Below are positions 8,635 through 18,111 of a stretch of DNA of 64,000 nucleotides, in pieces. The stretch covers positions 62,001 to 126,000 of the forward strand of contig CAJYTK010000013.1 of NCBI GenBank assembly GCA_913777615.1. The letters run 5' to 3'. The notes beneath the pieces are model-generated. The model was not told the origin of the DNA. It did no database searches and saw only the letters and a program-made list of their open reading frames with translations. Position numbers and translations under genes: made by a program. The DNA comes from an uncultured Agrobacterium sp. GTDB lineage: Bacteria; Pseudomonadota; Alphaproteobacteria; Rhizobiales; Rhizobiaceae. The stretch's first letter is position 1; the number at the start of each line of letters is the position of its first letter.

Positions 8635-9792
8635 ATGCAAGAACAGCAACCAGGCAAGCAGGTGGAACCGGCTGCAATCTCGGCGGATGACGGCGCGGAA
8701 CGCGGCGGCGCGCGCTATGTGCTGACCGGATCCTGGCGTAATGCCAATATCTCTGCCGTACTGCCTGAACTCGACAAGCTCGAAAAAGCTGCATCCGGCG
8801 CAATCAAGATTGACCTTTCCGGCATCGACAATATCGATACGACGGGCGCCTGGGTTTTGCATCGCCTGCGCAGTCGTTTGGAAGCATCTGGCTCTGAGGT
8901 GAGCTTCGAGGGCAACGAGAAGGTCGAGGAGATCATTACCTCGCTTCCCGATGAAGCGCCGCTGCCGCCGAAGGATACGCAAAAGCGCAGCATTGCCAGC
9001 CGTATCTTCGATCCGGTCGGACGCAATGTCGTGCAGGCAGGTTCTGACTTTCTGGCGGGCATGTATATTCTGGGTTCCGCGGTGCGTGGCGCGCAGATGA
9101 AGCTCGGACGAGGGCGCGGCGTATCGCCTGCCGCCATCGTCAACCAGGTTGATAATATGGGCGTGCGCGCCGTGCCGATCATCGTGCTGATGTCGTTTCT
9201 GATCGGCGCGATCATCGCGCAACAGGGTGCTTTTCAGCTTCGCTATTTCGGCGCTGAAGTGTTCGTCGTCGATCTCGTCGGCATTTTGCAGTTGCGCGAA
9301 ATCGGTGTCCTGTTGACTGCCATCATGATCGCTGGCCGTTCAGGCAGCGCCATTACCGCCGAAATCGGCTCGATGAAGATGCGTGAGGAAATCGACGCGT
9401 TGAAGGTCATCGGTCTCAATCCCGTTGGCGTCCTCGTCTTTCCGCGTCTCGTGGCGCTGACAATCGCTCTGCCGCTTTTGACGATCATCGCAAACTTTTC
9501 CGCCCTGTTTGGCGCCGCGGTGGTGTCGCTCCTTTATTCTGGCATTACTTTTGAGGTCTTCCTGTCGCGTCTTCACGCCGCCGTCGAAAGCTCAACGATT
9601 GCGTCCGGCATGATCAAGGCGCCATTCATGGCACTGATCATCGGAATCGTAGCGGCTGTCGAGGGCATGAAGGTCGGTGGTAGCGCGGAATCGCTCGGCA
9701 AGCACGTCACGTCGTCCGTGGTGAAGTCGATCTTCGTGGTTATTCTTGTGGATGGCCTCTTCGCCATCTTCTACGCAGCCATCGATTTTTAA
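8635..9792 (+). CDS. mlaE: MlaE-family ABC transporter permease with N-terminal STAS domain
   Basis: A 385-aa inner-membrane permease of a lipid-trafficking ABC system (Mla/Ttg2/TGD type). Residues about 20-110 form a soluble STAS-like domain (IKIDLSGIDNIDTTGAWVL), which in E. coli is a separate protein, MlaB; here it is fused to the permease. The remaining part has about five or six membrane segments and the MlaE core (AIIAQQGAFQLRYFGAE, then GRSGSAITAEIGSMKMREEI). The ATG at 8635 is preceded by GCGGAGAAAT. It heads a four-gene operon with the ATPase, the MCE protein and a lipoprotein; the ATPase starts 10 nt after the stop. Confidence 0.92.
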   Translation: MQEQQPGKQVEPAAISADDGAERGGARYVLTGSWRNANISAVLPELDKLEKAASGAIKIDLSGIDNIDTTGAWVLHRLRSRLEASGSEVSFEGNEKVEEIITSLPDEAPLPPKDTQKRSIASRIFDPVGRNVVQAGSDFLAGMYILGSAVRGAQMKLGRGRGVSPAAIVNQVDNMGVRAVPIIVLMSFLIGAIIAQQGAFQLRYFGAEVFVVDLVGILQLREIGVLLTAIMIAGRSGSAITAEIGSMKMREEIDALKVIGLNPVGVLVFPRLVALTIALPLLTIIANFSALFGAAVVSLLYSGITFEVFLSRLHAAVESSTIASGMIKAPFMALIIGIVAAVEGMKVGGSAESLGKHVTSSVVKSIFVVILVDGLFAIFYAAIDF

Positions 9793-9802
9793 GGAGAAGG
9801 CT

Positions 9803-10642
9803 GTGGATCAACCAGAACAAGTTCCGGATAGCCAAGAGAGCAAGAAGGACCGCGAAGTCGTCCTGTCCGTCGAGGGCGTGACCGTCAGCTTCGGCGACAA
9901 GGTCGTGCTCGACAATCTCGATCTCGATGTCTATCGCGGTGAAATTCTAGGCTTCATCGGGCCGTCCGGTGCCGGCAAGTCGGTGTTGATGCGCACTGTG
10001 CTGCGGCTCTTGCCGCGCCAGGCCGGCACCATCAAGATTCTGGGGACTGATTATGACAAGGCATCGGACGAGGAGCGCATGTCGCTCGACACGCGTCTTG
10101 GCGTGCTTTTCCAGCAGGGTGCTCTCTTCTCCGGTCTGACTGTGAAGGAAAACATTCAGCTGCCTATGCGCGAATATCTCGACCTGCCGCAGAAGCTCAT
10201 GGATGAGCTTGCTGCGCTGAAGATAGAAATGGTTGGCCTGAAGCCGGATGCCGGTGACAAATTTCCATCTGAACTTTCAGGCGGCATGATTAAGCGCGCC
10301 GCGCTTGCGCGCGCTCTGGCGCTCGATCCGGATCTGGTTTTTCTGGACGAGCCGACATCGGGTCTCGACCCGATCGGTGCTGCAGAATTTGATATGCTGA
10401 TTGCGCGCTTGCGCGATTCGATGGGGCTGACCGTCTATATGGTCACCCACGATCTCGACAGTCTGTTTTCAGTCTGCGACCGCATTGCCGTTCTCGGCAA
10501 CAACAAGGTGGCAGTCGAAGGTACACTCGAGGATATGTTCAACAACGACGATCCCTGGGTCCAATCATATTTCCGCGGAAAGCGGGCTCGCGCAGTCGTC
10601 CTTCCGGATGGCACGCAACAGATTCCGGGGAGTAACGGATAG
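9803..10642 (+). CDS. mlaF: MlaF-type ABC transporter ATP-binding protein
   Basis: A 279-aa ATPase that powers the lipid transporter encoded around it. It shows Walker A GPSGAGKS, the Q-loop in LFQQGALF, signature LSGGMIKRAALARALA, Walker B LVFLDEPTSGLDP and the H-loop histidine in VTHDLDS. The start is GTG at 9803, preceded by the strong AAGGAGAAGG at 9791-9800; an upstream in-frame ATG at 9746 lies inside mlaE and lacks such a site. The stop is 2 nt before the start of the MCE gene, consistent with tight translational coupling. Confidence 0.95.
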   Translation: MDQPEQVPDSQESKKDREVVLSVEGVTVSFGDKVVLDNLDLDVYRGEILGFIGPSGAGKSVLMRTVLRLLPRQAGTIKILGTDYDKASDEERMSLDTRLGVLFQQGALFSGLTVKENIQLPMREYLDLPQKLMDELAALKIEMVGLKPDAGDKFPSELSGGMIKRAALARALALDPDLVFLDEPTSGLDPIGAAEFDMLIARLRDSMGLTVYMVTHDLDSLFSVCDRIAVLGNNKVAVEGTLEDMFNNDDPWVQSYFRGKRARAVVLPDGTQQIPGSNG

Positions 10643-10644
10643 GC

Positions 10645-12015
10645 ATGGAAACCAAGGCGAATTACACCATTGTTGGTATTTTCACGCTGATCGTGGTCGC
10701 GGCGGCATTCGGCTTCGTCTACTGGATGGCCGAGTTCGGTCGCGGCGGTCCGACGGCTCAGTTGACGATCCGTATTCCCGGATCGGCAAACGGCTTGTCC
10801 GTTGGTTCGCCGGTGCGGTTCAACGGTATCCCGGTGGGTACGGTGCGTGGTCTTTCGATCGACCGGGACGATCCGGCCTACTCGATTGCCTATACGGAAG
10901 TGCAGGCAGATGCACCCGTGTTCCCATCGACCCGCGCCGTCCTTGAAATTCAGGGCCTGACGGGTGCTGCCTATATCGAGCTTTCCGGCGGTCGCAGCAA
11001 TGAGGAACGCATTCTCCAGAAATCCTTCGAAACCGGCGTACCTGCCGAACTGACGGCGGATCTGTCGAGTGTGACGAACCTGTTGGCCACAGCCGACAAG
11101 ATATTGAAGCGCGCCGATGGCGCGATCGGTGAATTGCAGGGCTTCGTTCAGGACGCTCGTGGTCCGCTAACGGAGACTGTTCGCAACGCCGAGAAGTTTT
11201 CCGCTGCGCTCGCTTCCAACTCCGATGGCATCGAAAACTTTCTGGAAAGCCTGAGTTCTCTTTCGACGACTGTTCAGTCCGTCTCCGTTCGCCTGGACGG
11301 TACGCTGACGGCGGTCGAAGATCTGGTGAAGGCGGTGGATTCGCAAAAGATCGATTCGATCCTGACCAATGTCGACAAGGTTACAGCCGACGTGGCTGCT
11401 TCCTCCAGCGGCATTCAGACAGTGATGGAAACAGTGCAGCGCACGTCAGCCAATTTCGAACAGGCAAGTGCTGACGTGCAGACCGTGATCAAGCGCGCCG
11501 ACGCGTTGTTGGCCTCTGTCGATGCGGCGAAGGTGAGCAATACCGTGGAAGATGTTTCGGCAGCGACCGCCGATGCCCGCCAGGCCATCTCCACCTTCCG
11601 CCAGATTGCCGATGACGTGGGAACACGTCGTCAGGACATCGATCAGGCTATTGCCGACTTTACCGACATGTCTCGCAAGCTGAACATGGCATCGAACCGC
11701 GTTGACGGAATTCTGGCGAAAGTCGACGGCATGCTCGGAACCGATGACGCCAATTCGCTTTTTGCCAAGGCGCGCGAGACACTCACCTCGTTCAAGGCTG
11801 TGGCCGACAACCTCAATGCGCGTATCGGTCCGATTGCCGACAATCTGGCGCGGTTCTCGAATGGGGGTCTGAGAGATTTGCAGGCGCTGATCAGCAGCAC
11901 ACGGCAGACGGTGGACAATCTGAACAGCACGATCACCAATTTCGACCGCGATCCGCAGCGTCTGATTTTCGGTGGCGAGAACGTAAAACAATATGATGGC
12001 CGGACACGGCGCTGA
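10645..12015 (+). CDS. mlaD: MlaD-family (MCE domain) lipid-binding protein
   Basis: A 456-aa protein with one N-terminal membrane anchor (residues about 8-29, VGIFTLIVVAAAFGFVYWM) followed by an MCE domain (GSANGLSVGSPVRFNGIPVGTV near residues 50-71, and LEIQGLTGAAYIELSGG near 100-116). After residue 150 comes a long helical region rich in Ala, Asp, Val and Ser with heptad character, which in longer MCE proteins forms a periplasm-spanning tube or coiled coil. E. coli MlaD is only about 180 aa, so this is the long version usual in rhizobia. It is third in the operon, and its TGA overlaps the ATG of the lipoprotein gene. Confidence 0.93.
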   Translation: METKANYTIVGIFTLIVVAAAFGFVYWMAEFGRGGPTAQLTIRIPGSANGLSVGSPVRFNGIPVGTVRGLSIDRDDPAYSIAYTEVQADAPVFPSTRAVLEIQGLTGAAYIELSGGRSNEERILQKSFETGVPAELTADLSSVTNLLATADKILKRADGAIGELQGFVQDARGPLTETVRNAEKFSAALASNSDGIENFLESLSSLSTTVQSVSVRLDGTLTAVEDLVKAVDSQKIDSILTNVDKVTADVAASSSGIQTVMETVQRTSANFEQASADVQTVIKRADALLASVDAAKVSNTVEDVSAATADARQAISTFRQIADDVGTRRQDIDQAIADFTDMSRKLNMASNRVDGILAKVDGMLGTDDANSLFAKARETLTSFKAVADNLNARIGPIADNLARFSNGGLRDLQALISSTRQTVDNLNSTITNFDRDPQRLIFGGENVKQYDGRTRR

Positions 12016-12653
12016 TGGGGGTTAGTGATTCCATGATTTTGCAGATGCCTCGCCGGAAAAACGCCCCGGTCTCGACGAAGTTTGCCGTGATGATGCCTCT
12101 GCTGGGAGCGCTTTTGGCTGGATGCGGCGGCGGTGCGACGAACGATACGTTCGATCTCTCGGTTTCACCCGCGCCAGTCACGCAGGCGCCATCACTGAAA
12201 TCGCGCCAGTTGCTGGTCGCTGAGCCGACAGCTCTCAAGGCGCTCGACAGCGAGAACATCGTCGTGAGGCTGTCGAACTCCGAAGTCCAGTATTTGGCCA
12301 AGTCGCAATGGAGCGACCGTCTTCCGCGCATGGTGCAATCCAAGCTGGTCGAAGCCTTCCAGGATACCGGCAGGCTGGGCGGCGTGGGACGTCCGGGGCA
12401 GGGGCTTGCAATCGACTATCAGGTTGTGACGGATATTCGTGCCTTTGAAGTCGACACAAAGAACAACGTCGCCAACATTGAGATTTCGGTACAGTTGTTG
12501 AATGATCGCAACGGGACGGTTCGGGCACAGGATGTGTTCCGTGCAAGCGCTCGCGTCAGCGGTACGGGGAACGCCAACTTCGTCAAGGCCCTGGACGCGG
12601 CCTTTGCATCTGCATCTCGCGAGATCGTTGCCTGGACGTTGAAGGCTCTGTAA
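12015..12653 (+). CDS. ABC-type transport auxiliary lipoprotein (PqiC-like)
   Basis: A 212-aa lipoprotein with the lipobox LLAGC (Cys near residue 37), preceded by a basic and hydrophobic signal. The mature part matches the auxiliary lipoproteins that accompany MCE transport systems: LKSRQLLVAEPTALKALDSE, then NSEVQYLAKSQWSDRLPRMV and the end region ASREIVAWTLKAL. It probably links the transporter to the outer membrane, as PqiC does; this is inferred from family and position. The ATG at 12015 overlaps the stop of the MCE gene. A terminator follows 24 nt after its stop, closing the operon. Confidence 0.88.
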   Translation: MGVSDSMILQMPRRKNAPVSTKFAVMMPLLGALLAGCGGGATNDTFDLSVSPAPVTQAPSLKSRQLLVAEPTALKALDSENIVVRLSNSEVQYLAKSQWSDRLPRMVQSKLVEAFQDTGRLGGVGRPGQGLAIDYQVVTDIRAFEVDTKNNVANIEISVQLLNDRNGTVRAQDVFRASARVSGTGNANFVKALDAAFASASREIVAWTLKAL

Positions 12654-12676
12654 TCGGCACCTGAGGTCTCAGAATT

Positions 12677-12712
12677 AACGCCGCGACATCATCCGATGCG
12701 CGGCGTTTTTTT
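12677..12712 (+). terminator. Rho-independent terminator after the Mla operon
   Basis: Inverted repeat AACGCCGCG ... CGCGGCGTT with a 13-nt loop, followed by a run of T to 12712. It ends the transcript of the four lipid-transport genes. Confidence 0.88.
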
Positions 12713-12743
12713 GTACAATTCGCTATGCGGGAAGCCCGAAGTA

Positions 12744-13181
12744 TTACTTGGCCGCGGCTTCTTTCTGCCATTCCGGCAGGGGAAAGATCGCATCATAGGC
12801 CCAGTTGAAGACGAAGGCGTAGACCACGTAGAACAAGGCAAAGGACACGTCCATGATCAGCGCGTGGATAATGCCGATGCCGAGGTACCAGGCGATAAAG
12901 GGCATCAGGACGATCAGAAGTCCGAGCTCGAAAAGAGCGGCATGGACAACTCTTATGGGTGTCGTCTTCAGCGTGGTGCCACGCAGGCGCTGCAAGATAT
13001 GATCGAAACCCAGATTGTAGAGATAATTCCAAGCCGTCGCGACGGTTGCGCTGACAACACCGACGATGCCGATGTCGCTCATTGGCATGCCGAAAACAAG
13101 CGCGCCGAGCGGGACGACCAGAGCAAGGCCAATAATTTCGAAGCTAAGAGCGTGGCGGATACGATCGCCTATGCTGCGCAT
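12744..13181 (-). CDS. PACE-family efflux transporter
   Basis: A 145-aa inner-membrane protein made of two bacterial transmembrane pair repeats, four helices in total. The first repeat starts RHALSFEIIGLALVVPLGAL and includes TVATAWNYLYNLGFD; the second has HAALFELGLLIVLMPFIAWY and FVFNWAYDAIFP. The charged residue inside the first helix (Glu in SFEIIG) and the W-N-Y pattern are typical of proteobacterial antimicrobial compound efflux (PACE) proteins such as AceI. Substrates cannot be told from sequence. The start at 13181 has GGGAGTTTCCC just upstream. It is an isolated gene, not part of the neighbouring operons. Confidence 0.9.
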   Translation of the reverse strand: MRSIGDRIRHALSFEIIGLALVVPLGALVFGMPMSDIGIVGVVSATVATAWNYLYNLGFDHILQRLRGTTLKTTPIRVVHAALFELGLLIVLMPFIAWYLGIGIIHALIMDVSFALFYVVYAFVFNWAYDAIFPLPEWQKEAAAK

Positions 13182-13330
13182 GGGAAACTCCCGAGATAAT
13201 CACCGGGCCGTCCCGAATGCTTTTGCCGACATGGCCGAGGTCGTCCTCACAGGCCCGATATAAGGGCAAGCGGTTTTTGCTTCAAGTCTTTGCCTGTGCG
13301 GCGAACCACTCTGACAGCGTCAGAAACATA

Positions 13331-13361
13331 AAAAAAGCGCCCCATGAGAGACGCTTTTTTG
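13331..13361 (-). terminator. Terminator of gltA
   Basis: Read on the minus strand the stem is AAAAAAGCG(TCTC)-TCAT-(GGGG)CGCTTTTTT, a long stem with G-T pairs near the loop and a T run. It lies 20 nt after the gltA stop codon and would also work on the plus strand. Confidence 0.85.
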
Positions 13362-13380
13362 TTTGGATTGTCCGAACGGT

Positions 13381-14670
13381 TTAGCGCTTGGAAACCGGAA
13401 GATAGTCGCGCTTGGGTGCGCCGGTGTAAAGCTGACGCGGACGACCGATACGCTGCTGCGGATCTTCGATCATTTCGTTCCACTGAGCGATCCAGCCGAC
13501 TGTGCGGGCAAGAGCAAAAAGAACGGTAAACATGGTCGTGGGGAAGCCCAGAGCCTTCAGCGTGATGCCGGAATAGAAGTCGACATTCGGATAAAGCTTC
13601 TTCTCGACGAAGTAGGGGTCCGAGAGAGCGATCTTTTCCAGTTCGAGCGCGACCTGCATGATCGGATCGTCGGAATTTCCTGTCGCTTCCAGCACTTCAT
13701 ACATCGTCTTCTGCATGAGCTTAGCGCGAGGATCGTAGTTCTTGTAGACGCGGTGACCAAAGCCCATCAGGCGGAACGGATCGTTCTTGTCCTTGGCGCG
13801 AGCGATGTATTCCGGAATACGATCAACGGTGCCGATTTCGTTCAACATGTTGAGCGCTGCTTCGTTTGCGCCGCCGTGGGCAGGGCCCCAGAGGCATGCA
13901 ATGCCGGCTGCGATACATGCGAAGGGATTTGCGCCCGAGGAACCGGCAAGACGAACTGTCGAGGTGGACGCGTTCTGCTCGTGATCGGCATGAAGAATGA
14001 AGATGCGATCCATGGCGCGTGCCAGAACCGGATCGACCTTATATTCTTCGCACGGCACCGCAAAGCACATGTGCAGGAAGTTCGATGCGTAATCGAGGTC
14101 ATTCTTCGGGTAAACGAAGGGCTGGCCGATGTGATACTTATAGGCCATGGCCGCGATTGTCGGCATCTTGGCGATCATGCGCAGCGAAGCGACCATGCGC
14201 TGGTGCGGATCGGTGATGTCGGTCGAGTCGTGATAGAATGCGGACAGAGCGCCAACTGTGCCGCACATGACGGCCATCGGGTGGGCGTCGCGACGGTAGC
14301 CGGTGAAGAAGCGGCTCATCTGCTCATGCACCATGGTGTGACGCGTCACACGGGTGTCGAAGTCCTTCTTCTGTGCGGCTGTCGGCAATTCGCCGTAAAG
14401 CAGGAGATAGCAGGTTTCGAGAAAGTCGCCCTGTTCGGCAAGCTGCTCGATCGGGTAACCACGGTGCAGCAGAACGCCTTCGTCACCATCGATGTAGGTT
14501 ATTTTGGATTCGCATGAAGCGGTCGAGGTAAAACCGGGATCGTAGGTGAAGGAGCCGGTGTGTTTGTACAGGGTGCCGATATCGACGACGTTGGGACCGA
14601 TCGTACCTTCTCGTACTGGCAGATCGACCGTCTTGTCGCCGAGGGTCACTGTCGCGCTTTTTTCCGTCAT
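13381..14670 (-). CDS. gltA: Citrate synthase
   Basis: Condenses acetyl-CoA and oxaloacetate to citrate, the first step of the TCA cycle. The 429-aa protein is a type II (hexameric, Gram-negative) citrate synthase. Catalytic regions are clear: [29 protein letters not shown] with the active-site His, and [16 protein letters not shown], with the catalytic Asp further on in PNVDFYSG. The ATG at 14670 has GGAGGTATGGT in front and is preferred over an in-frame start 48 nt upstream. The gene is single and divergent from comEC with a 259-nt gap between the two start codons. Confidence 0.97.
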   Translation of the reverse strand: MTEKSATVTLGDKTVDLPVREGTIGPNVVDIGTLYKHTGSFTYDPGFTSTASCESKITYIDGDEGVLLHRGYPIEQLAEQGDFLETCYLLLYGELPTAAQKKDFDTRVTRHTMVHEQMSRFFTGYRRDAHPMAVMCGTVGALSAFYHDSTDITDPHQRMVASLRMIAKMPTIAAMAYKYHIGQPFVYPKNDLDYASNFLHMCFAVPCEEYKVDPVLARAMDRIFILHADHEQNASTSTVRLAGSSGANPFACIAAGIACLWGPAHGGANEAALNMLNEIGTVDRIPEYIARAKDKNDPFRLMGFGHRVYKNYDPRAKLMQKTMYEVLEATGNSDDPIMQVALELEKIALSDPYFVEKKLYPNVDFYSGITLKALGFPTTMFTVLFALARTVGWIAQWNEMIEDPQQRIGRPRQLYTGAPKRDYLPVSKR

Positions 14671-14929
14671 ACCATACCTCCGAATATGCAGGCGATGCGG
14701 GAGTGACGCATCGGCCAATTAAGCGTCAGGGATTTAGCTATATGATCCGCGCCAAGATGCCAAGCTATCCAAAAGGCAAATTGTGCATTGCAGAATTGGA
14801 ATATGCTGATCTAATCGTTTTGCGCCTCAACTGTTTCATTTTAAGTCAATGCTTCCTTAATCGCTGCAGGCGATTGCAATCCGAATCTGCAAGCTGCAAA
14901 CTGCTTGCAGGGGCTTAAGAGGGCGGCCA

Positions 14930-17410
14930 TTGCAGGATTCGGGGGAACGGCAGCATTTTCGCTTGCTCGACACGCGCACGCCCGCAACGGGCGCGCCGGA
15001 CGCATCGAGCTTACCCGTGACGGTGACGCCTAACGATATCGGGTCTTACGACGCGGTGCTCAGCCCGCCGCAGAACCCAGTCCAACGTATCGGCGCGGCT
15101 TTGTCGCGTTATGTGATCGAGGAACTACAGTACCGGCATGTCTTTCTATTCGTCCCGGTCTTCATTGCGGCCGGAGCGGCGCTTTGGTTTTGTTTGCCGG
15201 TTGCGCTCTCAGGTATCGCCCTATTCACAAGCGGTCTCTTCATCATACCGGCTGCGGTCGTCACACGTCACCGTCAGAGCGTTCTGTCATATCTGCTGGC
15301 TGCAGCAGCGCTTCTGTTGCTTGGAATGATACTCGCCGACCTGGAGACGCGCCGGGTGGGAACGGTCGTTCTGGACGGTGCCGTTACCACCACGATCAGT
15401 GGCACGGTGGAGCGGCGCGAAGTCGATGCTAAGGGTCACTGGCGCTATGTCATCGCACTGAAATCCACCAGCGATCCGATGCTGGCGCGATTACCTGACC
15501 GAATCTCCGTTCTTTCTCGCAGCCGGCAGGAGCCTGTTCCGGTCGGTGCAGGTATTAGCGGAAAGGCGCGCCTCTCTCCACCGTCCGGTCCGGCTCTTCC
15601 CGGCCTCAATGATTTCGCTTTCTCCGCCTATTTCGATGGCATCGGTGCCACTGGCTTCTTCTACAGCGCACCTGAGGCGTTGCCGTTGCCGGCAAGCGTC
15701 GAGGGAAGGTCGGGGTGGGTGCATGACGTCTCCTCCTGGCTCTACATGCTGCGTTCGGCGATTGCTGATAGGATACGCAGCGTGATCGGCGGCGATGCCG
15801 GTGCGTTCGCGGCCTCCGTTATCACCGACGAGAGAAGGGCAATCTCGGAGGAGACGATGGAGGCGCTGCGCGTTTCAGGGCTGGCGCATATTGTTGCCAT
15901 CTCCGGGCTGAACATGGCGCTCGCATCCGGCATTTTCTTTGTCGGCATGCGTATGGCGTTCAGTCTATTTCCGGCTTTCTCGCAGCGCTGGCCAGTCAAG
16001 AAAATCTCCGCATTCGCAGCGCTCATGATGACGCTTGCCTATTACCTGATCTCCGGTTTTGCAGTCTCTGCCGAACGGGCGTGGTTGATGATGTCGATCA
16101 TGCTGGCGGCCGTCCTCATCGATAGGCCGTCGATCAGCCTACGCAATGTGGCGCTGGCGGCGATCGTTATTCTCGTGATGTCTCCGCATGAGATTATGGG
16201 GCCCAGTTTCCAGATGTCCTTTGCCGCGACACTGGCGCTGGTTGCCGCATATGCGTTCTGGAGTAGATGGCGAGGGGACGGGGAGCGGCTTTTCATCGCG
16301 AGGCCACCGTTATGGATGGTGCTTTCCTCCAAACTCGGCGCTATCGTCGGCGGCGTCATCATAACCTCGCTGATCGGCGGGTTTTCCACTGCGATCTACT
16401 CCGTGGAGCATTTTCACCGCGTCACGACCTATGGGCTTGCCGCCAATCTTGCGGCCATGCCTGTGATGTCGCTCATCGTCATGCCGTTTGCTCTGGTGGC
16501 GATGCTGCTCATGCCATTCGGGCTCGATGCGCCTTTCCTCAAAGTGATGGGCTACGGCATGGCAATCGTTATCGATATTGCCAAAACAGTCGCAAGTTGG
16601 GGCGGAGATGCCACTATCGGGCGCCAGCATTCCTGGTTTCTCATCGTGTCGACAACGGGCTTTCTTCTGCTGACGTTGCTGCGCACGCGCCTTGCGCTTC
16701 TTGGGCTGCCGGTTCTCATCATAGGTTTTGGCCTTATGATCGCCGAGCAGCGCAAAACCAAGCCCGACCTGTTGATCTATGAGGACGGCGCGCTTGTGGC
16801 TTTTCGCAACGACGATGCCATCGCCACGACCAAGAGACAGGCAAGAGGTTTCGTCTATGACCAGTGGGAAAGAGCAGTGCCTTTGCCGCAGAAGCACATT
16901 GCCCCGCTTGTGCTGGATGACAAGGTTGCAAGGGCAGGCAACGACACGCAGCAGAAGGCGACACGTCGCCCGAAACCGCTGAGCGGCGAAGAGAGACAAA
17001 GCGCCCAGGCCAGAATGGTCACCGCTTTCGATCGAAGCAATCTCTTCACCTGTCAAAAAGACGCATGGTGCGCCGGACGCCATGGCAGTGGCGTCAAGGT
17101 TGCAGTTGTATCCAATACGGCCTTTGCCGGAACGGCTTGCGATGCAGCAGATATTGTCGTCACCACGCGCTTCGTGCCTTTTACCGAGTGCCGCTCAGGC
17201 GCGCTGCTGATCAGCGCAGCCACCTTGCGAAAAACGGGATCGCTAGAGCTTTGGCTGAACGCCAGCGAAGCGCCCGTCGCCAAGGCCCGGGCGTCGATGA
17301 ATAGCCTGGAAAGAGCGTGGTCCGTGCATCGCGCTTATGACTGGCGCAGCAAGACGTTCGATACGCAGTTGCCGGACCATATCCGAAAGATGCTTGAGAA
17401 GCAGCCCTAG
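14930..17410 (+). CDS. comEC: ComEC/Rec2-family DNA uptake channel-like protein
   Basis: An 826-aa inner-membrane protein. Residues about 70-130 are hydrophobic, about 150-250 form an OB-fold-like DUF4131 domain, and the competence domain with many membrane segments follows (SGLAHIVAISGLNMALASG near 320-338, and VSAERAWLMMSIMLAAVLI). The C-terminal part (from about 620) stands where other ComEC proteins carry a metallo-beta-lactamase domain, but no HxHxDH motif is visible, so the nuclease site seems absent or degenerate. The start is TTG at 14930 after AAGAGGGCGG. In ComEC proteins the channel passes single-stranded DNA; natural competence here is not demonstrated. Confidence 0.9.
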   Translation: MQDSGERQHFRLLDTRTPATGAPDASSLPVTVTPNDIGSYDAVLSPPQNPVQRIGAALSRYVIEELQYRHVFLFVPVFIAAGAALWFCLPVALSGIALFTSGLFIIPAAVVTRHRQSVLSYLLAAAALLLLGMILADLETRRVGTVVLDGAVTTTISGTVERREVDAKGHWRYVIALKSTSDPMLARLPDRISVLSRSRQEPVPVGAGISGKARLSPPSGPALPGLNDFAFSAYFDGIGATGFFYSAPEALPLPASVEGRSGWVHDVSSWLYMLRSAIADRIRSVIGGDAGAFAASVITDERRAISEETMEALRVSGLAHIVAISGLNMALASGIFFVGMRMAFSLFPAFSQRWPVKKISAFAALMMTLAYYLISGFAVSAERAWLMMSIMLAAVLIDRPSISLRNVALAAIVILVMSPHEIMGPSFQMSFAATLALVAAYAFWSRWRGDGERLFIARPPLWMVLSSKLGAIVGGVIITSLIGGFSTAIYSVEHFHRVTTYGLAANLAAMPVMSLIVMPFALVAMLLMPFGLDAPFLKVMGYGMAIVIDIAKTVASWGGDATIGRQHSWFLIVSTTGFLLLTLLRTRLALLGLPVLIIGFGLMIAEQRKTKPDLLIYEDGALVAFRNDDAIATTKRQARGFVYDQWERAVPLPQKHIAPLVLDDKVARAGNDTQQKATRRPKPLSGEERQSAQARMVTAFDRSNLFTCQKDAWCAGRHGSGVKVAVVSNTAFAGTACDAADIVVTTRFVPFTECRSGALLISAATLRKTGSLELWLNASEAPVAKARASMNSLERAWSVHRAYDWRSKTFDTQLPDHIRKMLEKQP

Positions 17411-17421
17411 GTCCTTCGGTG

Positions 17422-18111
17422 TCAATTTGGAGATGAGCGCAAATCCTGGATGATTTCGCCTGACGCCAGGACTTCCTCTTCATGATCTGGATCACGCCAT
17501 TGCTCAGAGAGCGCTGCTTGTTCCCATGCTTTCATCGCTGGCAGTGCGAGAAGGCGGGCTTTGTAGGCCTCAGCCTCCGGTGACAGAGCCGTTTCATAGG
17601 TCTTGAAGCGAAACGCGACTGGGCAGAAGAAGGCATCGACGGCTGTGAAGTTCTGGCCCGCCAAAAACGGTCCCCTGAACGTTTCAAGCCCCTGCTGCCA
17701 GAGGGCGTCGATGCGGGCTATGTCCTTCGTCAGCGCCTCAGTCTGTGCTTTTGATCTCACCCGCAGGCCAACATTCATGGGATGAAGATTGCGCAACGCT
17801 TGAAAGCCTGAATGCATCTCAGCAGTTGCAGAGCGCGACCATGCCCTGGCTTTCGCATTGCTTGCCCAAACTCCGTCATGACGCTCGGAAAGGTATTCGA
17901 CGATCGCGAGCGAATCCCAGACGGTGATATTTCCATCCACCAGACAGGGTACCTTACCTGTGGGCGAGAAGTGGGTGAAGCGGTTCACTGGATCGGGATC
18001 GTTGAAGGGCACGAGCCTCTCTGCGAATGCGATTTGCAAGGTCTCCATCAGCACCCAGGGCCGAAGCGACCAAGACGAGTAGTTCTTGTTGGCTATGTAG
18101 AGTTCGTACAT
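17422..18111 (-). CDS. Glutathione S-transferase family protein
   Basis: A 229-aa GST of the bacterial type that begins MYELYIANKNYSSWSLRPWV, with the thioredoxin-like domain up to about residue 80 (SPTGKVPCLVDG, then the glutathione-binding turn VWDSLAIVEYL) and a helical C-terminal domain (FLAGQNFTAVDAFFCPVAFR). The Ser in SSWS is the likely glutathione-activating residue. The ATG at 18111 has GGAGACAAAAGG upstream and is preferred over an extension to 18147. The substrate is unknown. It is convergent with comEC, 11 nt apart. Confidence 0.9.
   Translation of the reverse strand: MYELYIANKNYSSWSLRPWVLMETLQIAFAERLVPFNDPDPVNRFTHFSPTGKVPCLVDGNITVWDSLAIVEYLSERHDGVWASNAKARAWSRSATAEMHSGFQALRNLHPMNVGLRVRSKAQTEALTKDIARIDALWQQGLETFRGPFLAGQNFTAVDAFFCPVAFRFKTYETALSPEAEAYKARLLALPAMKAWEQAALSEQWRDPDHEEEVLASGEIIQDLRSSPN

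Noticed and set aside
13363-14517. A 384-codon plus-strand frame over gltA
   Set aside because: Antisense shadow; gltA itself has all catalytic motifs.
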